Below are positions 1 through 4,976 of a stretch of 7,500 bases of DNA, in pieces. The first letter of the stretch is position 1; each line of letters opens with the position of its first letter. The stretch covers positions 1-7,500 of the forward strand of contig WLCS01000042.1 of NCBI GenBank assembly GCA_009705185.1. The letters run 5' to 3'. Source of the stretch: Actinomycetota bacterium (GTDB lineage Bacteria; Actinomycetota; Actinomycetes; Nanopelagicales; Nanopelagicaceae). The position numbers and the translations under genes are program-made. A model generated the notes under the pieces. That model ran no database searches and was not told the origin of the DNA. It worked only from the letters and a program-made list of their open reading frames with translations.

Positions 1-85
1 CAACTCCAACTTGTTCACCGGTGTAATTGATGAGACGAATTTGAGGTGTGCGGATACGGTCGTTAATGCGCGGTTCAGTTGTGAT
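1..85 (-). CDS. infC: Translation initiation factor IF-3, N-terminal part (truncated by window edge)
   Basis: Reading the minus strand from 85 gives (I/M)TTEPRINDRIRTPQ followed by IRLINYTGEQVGV. This is the conserved start of IF-3, where actinobacterial homologues begin M-S-(T/A)-E-x-R-(I/V)-N-(D/E)-R-I-R and continue to G-E-Q-V-G. Only 28 codons are inside the window, so the rest of the N-domain and the whole C-domain lie off the left edge. IF-3 binds the 30S subunit, keeps it apart from 50S and proofreads initiator tRNA and start-codon pairing. The homology begins exactly at an ATC codon (83-85), with AGGAG five bases upstream, so I place the start there. No ATG exists in frame before the upstream in-frame TAG; GTG 109, TTG 121 and GTG 142 are in frame but would add residues outside the family. 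AUU/AUC starts are a known property of infC and allow IF-3 to repress its own translation. The family call is firm; the start codon is inference. Confidence 0.88.
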   Translation of the reverse strand, partial: MTTEPRINDRIRTPQIRLINYTGEQVGV

Positions 86-90
86 TTCTG

Positions 91-95
91 CTCCT
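91..95 (-). promoter_or_regulatory. Shine-Dalgarno of infC, deciding the AUC start
   Basis: On the minus strand, TTAGGAG ends five bases before ATC (83-85). It is the only strong Shine-Dalgarno near the start of the IF-3 homology, and none of the upstream GTG or TTG candidates has a comparable site. Its position is the main sequence argument for an AUC initiation codon. A small inverted repeat at 108-123 (5-bp arms ACTTG/CAAGT, 6-base loop) sits just upstream of it and could affect access. Confidence 0.7.
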
Positions 96-149
96 AAGTT
101 CGGTTTCACTTGAGTATCCAAGTTGCCGCAAAATTCGCGCACCGCATAG

Positions 150-179
150 GAAGAGCTTCTAGAGAACTAGAAGTACTTC
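150..179. repeat. 30-bp imperfect palindrome in the infC leader
   Basis: Arms GAAG-CTTCTAG (150-153, 156-162) and CTAGAAG-CTTC (167-173, 176-179) flank an AGAA loop at 163-166. The inner stem is a perfect 7 bp with a G-U closing pair, followed by one mismatch and four more pairs. The right half, GAAGTACTTC (170-179), is itself a perfect 10-bp palindrome, so two alternative folds compete. There is no U-tract after it on either strand, so it is not an obvious terminator. It lies about 65 bases upstream of the infC start and may be an RNA regulatory hairpin or a protein-binding operator. Confidence 0.6.
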
Positions 180-203
180 GACAAACCAATCCGCCGAAGC
201 AGT

Positions 204-248
204 AGAGGTGGGAGCGGTGAGCTCCTCTTGCAGCAGCCGGGGCTACTG
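204..248 (-). other. Tandem stem-loops in the infC leader
   Basis: Two adjacent inverted repeats are seen directly. Arms 231-237 and 242-248 form a 7-bp stem with one G-U pair and a four-base loop. Arms 211-215 and 221-225 form a perfect 5-bp GC-rich stem with a five-base loop, extendable through 204-206 with 226-228. On the RNA the second loop carries a GAGGAGC segment, resembling a Shine-Dalgarno, paired with GCTCC. Alternative pairing of AGAGG with CCTCT (204-208 with 224-228) is also possible, so a switch between folds is conceivable but unproven. Confidence 0.45.
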
Positions 249-303
249 GTCTGAGATAAGGCTACCCGAATGGGCTGATTTAGAAAAATCCGAGCGTAAG
301 GCG

Positions 304-1068
304 TTAGCCCATCGCGTGCAGGCCACCATCGACGTGAATGATTTCTCCAGTGGTCTTTGGAAACCAGTCGCTGAGCAGAGCAACTGCGCCTTGCGCAGCC
401 GGAACGGGATCTGAAATATCCCAAAACAGTGGGCTGCGGTTATTCCACACATCTTCGAAATCGCTAAATCCCGGAATCGATTTCGCCGCGATTGTCCTAA
501 TTGGGCCAGCAGCGATCAAGTTGATGCGCACATTATCTTTACCTAAATCACGTGCAAGATAACGCGATGTTGATTCAAGTGCAGCTTTTGCCACGCCCAT
601 CCAATCGTATTTAGGCCACGCAACTTGAGCATCGAAATCTAGTCCTACGACTGATGCACCATTTTTAAAGAGCGGATGACACGCCATTGTGAGTGACTTT
701 AACGAGAACGCTGAAACTTGAACAGCAGTTGCAACATCTTCCCAATTTGTGTGTAAGAAATTTCCACCGAGAGCTGCTTCTGGAGCAAATCCAATTGAGT
801 GCACGACTCCATCAAGGTGTGGGACATGCTTCTTTACTTCTGCAGCAAGAGAATCCAACTGCTCTTGATTGGTTACATCCAATTCAATAATCGGTGCTGC
901 TTGCGGTAGACGAGCCGCAATACGAGTTGTAAGGCTGAGCCCTCTGCCGAAGCCAGTCAGGATTACGGTTGCTCCTTCTTCTTGCGCAAGGCGTGCAATA
1001 TGAAATGCAATTGAACCATCTGTGAGAACGCCTGTAACCAAAATATTTTTACCTTGAAGGATTCCCAC
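304..1068 (-). CDS. fabI: Enoyl-[acyl-carrier-protein] reductase (NADH), InhA/FabI family
   Basis: A 254-residue short-chain dehydrogenase of the classical enoyl-ACP reductase subfamily, which carries out the last reduction (trans-2-enoyl-ACP to acyl-ACP) of each FAS-II cycle in the cytoplasm. The N-terminus has the nucleotide motif G13-V-L-T-D-G-S-I-A-F-H-I-A, matching InhA. HSIGF at 90-94 holds the serine equivalent to InhA Ser94, F145 matches Phe149, and the catalytic pair is Y154-x6-K161. AAGPIRT follows at 186-192. The substrate-binding loop after GPIRT is about ten residues shorter than I recall for mycobacterial InhA and closer to E. coli FabI, which suggests ordinary C16-C18 substrates rather than meromycolate chains. 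The start is GTG at 1068, aligning with the InhA N-terminus. It lies one base after the fabG stop without a good Shine-Dalgarno, so translation is probably coupled. inhA would be an alternative symbol. Confidence 0.95.
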   Translation of the reverse strand: MGILQGKNILVTGVLTDGSIAFHIARLAQEEGATVILTGFGRGLSLTTRIAARLPQAAPIIELDVTNQEQLDSLAAEVKKHVPHLDGVVHSIGFAPEAALGGNFLHTNWEDVATAVQVSAFSLKSLTMACHPLFKNGASVVGLDFDAQVAWPKYDWMGVAKAALESTSRYLARDLGKDNVRINLIAAGPIRTIAAKSIPGFSDFEDVWNNRSPLFWDISDPVPAAQGAVALLSDWFPKTTGEIIHVDGGLHAMG

Positions 1069-1069
1069 T

Positions 1070-1783
1070 TTAGTGACCCATTCCTAATCCGCCATCGACT
1101 GGAATGATGGCACCGGTTATGTAGCTAGCTTTCTGTGATGCGATAAATGAAACAACCTCTGCAATTTCTTCTGCTGAACAGAATCTTCCTAGCGGAACTT
1201 GAGCAGCAATGTCTTCACGACGCTTTTCATCAAGTGTTGCGGTCATATCTGTTTCAACAAAACCAGGAGCAACTACGTTTGCAGTAATGCCCCTGCTGCC
1301 AAGTTCTCTTGCGAATGACCGAGCCATGCCAACAAGCCCAGATTTAGATGCAGAGTAATTTACTTGACCTGCGGCTCCAACTCCACCGACGACTGAGCCA
1401 ATAAAGATAAGTCGCCCACGTTTAAGTTTGAGAAGTCCTTTTGTTGCACGCTTACTTACACGAAATGCACCCGTGAGATTTGCATTGATGACACTTTCAA
1501 AATCTTCATCGCTCATTCTCATGACGAGAGTGTCTTTAGTGATTCCAGCATTTGCCACAATGATCTCTGGGATGCCGATCTCTTTCTCAATCTTTTCGAA
1601 TCCCGCATCTACACTCTCTGAGTCAGTGACATCCATCTGTACGGCGTCGAATCCTTGGGGCGGGGTACCGCTTCGGTATGTAATGACAACTCGATGACCC
1701 TCAGCTTTGAGAGATTGCGCGATTGCTAAACCAATTCCGCGATTTCCACCTGTAACAAGTGCGATTGAAGTCGAGTCGCTCAT
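1070..1783 (-). CDS. fabG: 3-oxoacyl-[acyl-carrier-protein] reductase, MabA-like
   Basis: A 237-residue classical short-chain dehydrogenase that reduces 3-ketoacyl-ACP to 3-hydroxyacyl-ACP with NADPH. It shows the Rossmann motif TGGNRGIG (11-18), NAG (78-80), the tetrad N102, S130, Y143 and K147, the PG motif (173-174) and a C-terminal GGLGMGH. Phrases such as VINANLTGAFRV and the GMGH end are very close to mycobacterial MabA (FabG1), which is likewise followed by inhA. The ATG at 1783 has no Shine-Dalgarno in front; TAGTTT lies six bases before it, consistent with a leaderless mRNA. Its stop is one base before fabI, so the two form an operon. Many SDRs share these motifs, but the fabI partner makes the fatty-acid role nearly certain. 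Confidence 0.95.
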   Translation of the reverse strand: MSDSTSIALVTGGNRGIGLAIAQSLKAEGHRVVITYRSGTPPQGFDAVQMDVTDSESVDAGFEKIEKEIGIPEIIVANAGITKDTLVMRMSDEDFESVINANLTGAFRVSKRATKGLLKLKRGRLIFIGSVVGGVGAAGQVNYSASKSGLVGMARSFARELGSRGITANVVAPGFVETDMTATLDEKRREDIAAQVPLGRFCSAEEIAEVVSFIASQKASYITGAIIPVDGGLGMGH

Positions 1784-1789
1784 GAGAGA

Positions 1790-1795
1790 AAACTA
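1790..1795 (-). promoter_or_regulatory. Putative -10 box of the fabG-fabI operon (leaderless)
   Basis: Minus-strand TAGTTT fits the actinobacterial TANNNT -10 pattern and is separated from the fabG ATG by exactly six bases (TCTCTC). A transcript would therefore start at or next to the start codon. An alternative box, TAGGGT, lies five bases further up. No convincing -35 is visible; one would have to lie inside the DUF3099 coding sequence. Absence of a Shine-Dalgarno supports the leaderless reading. Confidence 0.45.
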
Positions 1796-1798
1796 CCC

Positions 1799-1804
1799 TA
1801 CTGT
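1799..1804 (+). promoter_or_regulatory. Putative -10 box of the DUF3099-SURF1 operon (leaderless)
   Basis: TACTGT matches TANNNT and is followed by six bases (TGCTCT) and then the ATG at 1811, mirroring the arrangement on the opposite strand. An overlapping alternative, TACCCT, begins at 1794. There is no Shine-Dalgarno upstream of the ATG. The -35 region would fall within the first codons of fabG, where no good consensus is seen at 16-18 bp spacing. Confidence 0.45.
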
Positions 1805-1810
1805 TGCTCT

Positions 1811-2083
1811 ATGGCTAAAGAAGAGGCTACATACGACATCACAAGCGCTCCGCAAGGATTGTCGAAAGATCAAAGTGCCCGTCAACGCCGTTATTTTTTC
1901 TCGATGATGATTCGTACTGCCTGCTTCATCTTGACTGTGTTACTGCCCAGTCCGTTTAGATGGTTCGCGCTTCTCGGCGCTGTAGTCCTTCCTTATATAG
2001 CCGTGGTCGTCGCCAATGCTGGCCGCGAAACTGTAATTCCGGGTGCCGCGATTCTTAAGAAGAGGCCGCGAGGAATTGAGTAA
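1811..2083 (+). CDS. DUF3099 family small membrane protein
   Basis: A 90-residue protein with a polar N-terminus (ITSAPQGLSKDQSARQRRYF, residues 10-29), then two hydrophobic segments at about 31-46 and 50-69 joined by PSPFRW, and a basic tail. The ITSA motif near the N-terminus, the Y-x2-SMMIRTACF segment and the LPYIAVVVANA segment match what I know of DUF3099, a family of unknown function found across Actinobacteria. An inner-membrane hairpin with both ends cytoplasmic is likely, given the positive charges at both ends. It is divergent from fabG across 27 bp and overlaps the probable SURF1 start by 8 bp, so it is the first gene of a two-gene operon. A link to oxidase assembly is guilt by association only. 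Confidence 0.85.
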   Translation: MAKEEATYDITSAPQGLSKDQSARQRRYFFSMMIRTACFILTVLLPSPFRWFALLGAVVLPYIAVVVANAGRETVIPGAAILKKRPRGIE

Positions 2084-2798
2084 GCCCGCACGCTCTGAAC
2101 AATATTCACTGCTCAAAACATTAATAGCACTGATACTCCTGGCTGGATGTTTGTGGGCTTGTCAATGGCAATTTAACCGAGGATTAGATAGACACGAACG
2201 AAATTCACGGATTGAAAGTCACGTGGCTATGCCCGTAACAGCTCTCGAGACAGTAGCCGCGAATCCTGTCGATCACGAATGGCAACGAGTAAGTGCTACA
2301 GGAAGTTTTGATTCGAAGAGTCAGATTCTTCTGCGTAATCATTATTCAGAAGGCGTGTACGGGTTCGAATTACTGACCATATTTAACACAGCAGATGGGA
2401 AGAAATTCTGGGTTGATTGCGGATGGGTTAAAGCTGGAAAGAATGCGCAAACGCAACCACAGTTACCAAATATTCCAACAGGAGAAGTTTCAATTATTGG
2501 CCGGCTGCGACTAGATACATCTCTCCCCCAAGGATCTTTCTTCGCAATCCCTGCAGATTCATCCTCCGGACTAATTTCGAAAGCTAATGCACAACGAGAA
2601 GTTTCAACAGAAGATTTCTATCTGGATTTACTCTCGGGTTCAAGTAAAGAACTGACTCCCAATGTTCCCGCAGCGCTACCTGAACTATCCGATGGCCCAC
2701 ATATGGCTTATGCACTTCAGTGGGTATTTTTTGGCGGCTTAATTGTCTACGGAAGATTTCTCATTCGTCGTGATGTCTTGTCGAGCAAAGAGCTCTGA
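2076..2798 (+). CDS. SURF1 family cytochrome c oxidase assembly protein
   Basis: A 240-residue protein (from the TTG at 2076) with the SURF1 plan: an N-terminal transmembrane helix (about 13-30), a large extracytoplasmic domain, and a C-terminal helix (about 211-228). Family signatures are WQFNRGLDRHERN after TM1, GSFDSKSQILLRNH, FWVDCGWV, and H209 in PHMAYALQWVFF before TM2; the equivalent histidine is linked to heme handling in studied SURF1 proteins. SURF1 aids insertion of heme a and maturation of aa3-type oxidase, so it implies aerobic respiration. The start is uncertain: the frame is open back to a GTG at 2043, but the TTG at 2076 has AGAGG ten bases upstream and overlaps the DUF3099 stop by 8 bp, typical of coupling. 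The 3' end overlaps the convergent ABC gene by 60 bp. Family call strong, start moderate. Confidence 0.88.
   Translation: MSKPARSEQYSLLKTLIALILLAGCLWACQWQFNRGLDRHERNSRIESHVAMPVTALETVAANPVDHEWQRVSATGSFDSKSQILLRNHYSEGVYGFELLTIFNTADGKKFWVDCGWVKAGKNAQTQPQLPNIPTGEVSIIGRLRLDTSLPQGSFFAIPADSSSGLISKANAQREVSTEDFYLDLLSGSSKELTPNVPAALPELSDGPHMAYALQWVFFGGLIVYGRFLIRRDVLSSKEL
2739..2798. other. 60-bp tail-to-tail coding overlap between SURF1 and the ABC exporter
   Basis: The SURF1 stop is TGA at 2796-2798, while the convergent ABC gene runs on to TAA at 2739-2741. The codons of the two genes are in register, so each codon on one strand is the reverse complement of a codon on the other: SURF1 ends in RFLIRRDVLSSKEL while the exporter ends in ARQDITTNEKSSVDN. 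Both C-termini lie beyond their conserved domains. No intergenic terminator can exist here, so the two transcripts must overlap or end inside each other's coding sequence. Confidence 0.9.
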
Positions 2799-4625
2799 GT
2801 ACAACCCACCTTTATTGATTAAATCTTCATGGGTTCCGCGCTCAGCGATAACTCCTTTTTCAAGTACAAGTATTTGATCCGCATCCATCACGGTGCTGAG
2901 TCTGTGTGCGATGACGATAGATGTTCGTCCCTTAAGTGCCTGCTGTAGTGCTTGATGTACAAGAGATTCGTTTTCAGAATCCAAGTGAGCGGTTGCTTCA
3001 TCAAGAATGACAATTGCTGGCGACTTAAGAAGAAGACGCGCAATAGCCAAGCGTTGCTTTTCTCCGCCAGAAAGTCTGTGGCCACGTTCTCCGACCATCG
3101 TGTCGAATCCATTAGGTAGAGATGAAATGAGATCCCAAATTTGCGCGGACTTACATGCTTGAATCATCTCGTCTTCAGATGCATCCTCTTTGGCATAGCG
3201 AAGATTTTCGGCAATCGTTTCGTGGAATAGATGTGCATCTTGCATTACGACACCGATTGAATCGCGTAAAGATTGCACAGTGAAATCTCGAATATCTTTT
3301 CCATCAATCAGAATCGCTCCACCAGTGACGTCATACAGACGCGGCAGAAGTGCGCTCATGGTCGTCTTGCCAGCACCTGATGGACCAACAATCGCAGTCA
3401 GAGTGCCGGTTGGCGCAGTAAATGAAATTCCCTTCAATACCTCGCCACTGTCAACGGTTTCAGGCTTGGAAATTGATTCGAGGGAAGCAAGTGAAATCTC
3501 TTCAGCTTTTGGATAAGTGAAATGAACATCTTTGAATTCGACAGAGAGATCCTCCTTCTTTAACTCGGTGGCGCTCTGCGAATCTGTGATCATTGGTTGA
3601 AGATCTAGGACTTCGAAAACTCTTTCAAAAGAGACCAGCGCTGTCATCACATCAATTCGCACATTTGAAAGTGCTGTGAGAGGTCCATAAAGACGAATCA
3701 ACAGAGCTGTGATTGCAAGAAGAGTTCCAACAGTAATGGTCGAATTAATCGCAAGATGGCCACCAATGCCATACGCAAATGCAGTTGCCACCGCTGCAAC
3801 ACTGGTAATTCCCACAAAGAAAATTCGGTTAAGCATCGCTGTTTGAATGCCAATATCTGCAACTTTTCGAGCTCTAGATCTAAAGAAGTTCTCTTCTTTT
3901 TTAGGCTTTCCATACAGTGATACAAGGAGTGCCCCAGATACATTGAAGCGCTCTGTCATGGTGCTCGACATCGTTGCATTGAGATTAAATGCGTCACGAG
4001 TTAAAGCCTGAATTCGCTTTCCAACCCACTTGGTGGGAAGCAGAAAAGCAGGAAGGAGTAGAAGTGAAACCACCGTAATTTGCCAGGAAAGTATGAGCAT
4101 CGTGGTCACTACCAAAACCAATGAGACAACATTGCTTACTACGCCCGAGAGTGTTCCTGTGAATGCTTGTTGTGCGCCCATAACGTCAGAATTGATACGA
4201 GATATCAATGCTCCTGTTTGAGTTCTGGTAAAGAATGCAATCGACTGCCTTTGTATATGTGCAAAAACTTGAGAACGAAGGTCGTATATCAAGCCTTCAC
4301 CGATACGTGCAGAAAACCATCTTCCGAAGATGTTGAATACTGCATCGATGATGGCAAGTAGTCCTACGAGTAAAGCTAGCTTTGTCACTAGTGCGGAATT
4401 CTTAGGAATTACACCTTTATCTATTAGCTCGCGAAGTAAAAGTGGAGTCGAGACAACAAGAAGAGCCTCAATAATTACAGTGAATAGAAATATGAATATC
4501 TGAGACTTGTATGGCTTGCCGTAGGAAATGATTCTTTTGACCGTGCCGGGTTTTAACTTTTGGGACTTAACAGATGGGTCAGCGGTCATCGACCGAAAAG
4601 TCATCCAGACTGCATGTTGAGACAT
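2739..4625 (-). CDS. ABC exporter, fused membrane and ATPase domains (MsbA/MDR type)
   Basis: A 628-residue half-transporter that would work as a dimer in the cytoplasmic membrane. Residues about 42-335 form the type-1 exporter membrane domain with roughly six helices (clear ones near 43-65, 80-100, 160-195, 265-290 and 297-318). The ATPase follows: A-loop tyrosine Y371, Walker A GPSGAGKTT (414-422), Q-loop Q462, signature LSGGEKQR (518-525), Walker B VILDEAT (539-545) with catalytic E543, and H-loop H574. All catalytic positions are intact. Between Y371 and the first ATPase strand is an extra segment (about 372-396, with SLASLES) that I recall as common in actinobacterial members. Substrate cannot be read from sequence; lipid, peptide or drug export are possible. 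It starts 16 bp after sufT with no Shine-Dalgarno or own promoter visible, so it is probably co-transcribed with the suf operon. M8 or M13 could be the true start. Confidence 0.92.
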   Translation of the reverse strand: MSQHAVWMTFRSMTADPSVKSQKLKPGTVKRIISYGKPYKSQIFIFLFTVIIEALLVVSTPLLLRELIDKGVIPKNSALVTKLALLVGLLAIIDAVFNIFGRWFSARIGEGLIYDLRSQVFAHIQRQSIAFFTRTQTGALISRINSDVMGAQQAFTGTLSGVVSNVVSLVLVVTTMLILSWQITVVSLLLLPAFLLPTKWVGKRIQALTRDAFNLNATMSSTMTERFNVSGALLVSLYGKPKKEENFFRSRARKVADIGIQTAMLNRIFFVGITSVAAVATAFAYGIGGHLAINSTITVGTLLAITALLIRLYGPLTALSNVRIDVMTALVSFERVFEVLDLQPMITDSQSATELKKEDLSVEFKDVHFTYPKAEEISLASLESISKPETVDSGEVLKGISFTAPTGTLTAIVGPSGAGKTTMSALLPRLYDVTGGAILIDGKDIRDFTVQSLRDSIGVVMQDAHLFHETIAENLRYAKEDASEDEMIQACKSAQIWDLISSLPNGFDTMVGERGHRLSGGEKQRLAIARLLLKSPAIVILDEATAHLDSENESLVHQALQQALKGRTSIVIAHRLSTVMDADQILVLEKGVIAERGTHEDLINKGGLYSELFARQDITTNEKSSVDN

Positions 4626-4641
4626 GAACTAACTCAGATAC

Positions 4642-4953
4642 TTAAACTGTAAAACCGAGTGCGCGAAGTTGCTCTCTGCCATCATCTGAGATTTTGTCCG
4701 GACCCCAAGGTGGCATCCATACCCAATTGATTTTTACATCATCTGTAAAAGGTGCCAGCGCTTGTCTAGTTTGATCTTCAATCACATCTTGCAACGGGCA
4801 TGCCGCAGAAGTAAGAGTCATGTTAAGGACGGCAATGTTGTTTTCATCGACCATCATGTCGTAAATCAAACCCAAATCAACAACGTTGATACCGAGTTCA
4901 GGATCGACAACATCTTTCATCGCCTCATTAATATCTTCGATCTTTGCAACCAT
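4642..4953 (-). CDS. sufT: SufT-like metal-sulfur cluster assembly factor (DUF59/MIP18 family)
   Basis: A 103-residue single-domain DUF59 protein. It shows VVDPELGINVVDLGLIYDM (15-33), TLTSAACPL (46-54) with the conserved cysteine C52, and a C-terminal MPPWGPDKISDDGREQLRALGF (80-101, in two parts around DKIS) typical of the SufT branch. Proteins of this family assist delivery or maturation of Fe-S clusters, particularly under high cluster demand; the exact biochemical step is not settled. It follows sufU by 23 bp, the usual actinobacterial order. The ATG at 4953 has AGGA seven bases upstream (4961-4964), the clearest Shine-Dalgarno in the middle of the operon. PaaD-type phenylacetate proteins share the fold, but the suf context argues against that role. 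Confidence 0.93.
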   Translation of the reverse strand: MVAKIEDINEAMKDVVDPELGINVVDLGLIYDMMVDENNIAVLNMTLTSAACPLQDVIEDQTRQALAPFTDDVKINWVWMPPWGPDKISDDGREQLRALGFTV

Positions 4954-4976
4954 GCCCTCATCCTACTTTCTTTTTA

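Larger units (their letters stand above)
86..303 (-). promoter_or_regulatory. Probable structured 5' leader of infC (218 bp without a gene)
   Basis: This is the only gene-free stretch above 200 bp in an otherwise gap-free window. It lies between the fabI stop and the infC start, on the same strand. Along the minus-strand RNA several stem-loops can be drawn: 242-248 with 231-237 (7 bp including one G-U, four-base loop), 221-225 with 211-215 (GGAGC/GCTCC, five-base loop, with further AGA/TCT pairing out to 204-228), the long imperfect palindrome 150-179, and 108-123. A weak stem also sits at 277-290, just after the fabI stop. A TANNNT match (TAGCCT on the minus strand, about 259-264) could be a -10 box, but I see no convincing -35. 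infC operons in several phyla are controlled by leader RNAs that respond to IF-3 or ribosomal protein L20; whether this is such an element is inference. No ATG-initiated small ORF or clear U-tract terminator was seen in it. Confidence 0.5.

Noticed and set aside
100..142. GTG 109, TTG 121 and GTG 142 as infC starts
   Set aside because: They are in frame but would add residues (such as VREFCGNLDTQVKPNLGAE) outside the IF-3 family, and none has a Shine-Dalgarno as good as that of the ATC at 85.
372..396. A possible frameshift or insertion artefact in the ABC exporter between A-loop and Walker A (protein residues 372-396; DNA roughly 3438-3512)
   Set aside because: The frame is intact on both sides, and a similar SLASLE-containing insert is, as I recall, common in actinobacterial exporters of this type. 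The coordinates given in this entry are protein residues.
208..414. 68-codon plus-strand frame across the infC leader and fabI 3' end
   Set aside because: It overlaps the fabI coding sequence antisense, has no ribosome site and gives a low-complexity, unrecognisable product; the structured-leader reading explains the region better.
2789..2796. AGAGCTCT palindrome at the end of SURF1 as a terminator
   Set aside because: Only 8 bp, with no loop and no U-tract; it lies within both coding sequences.
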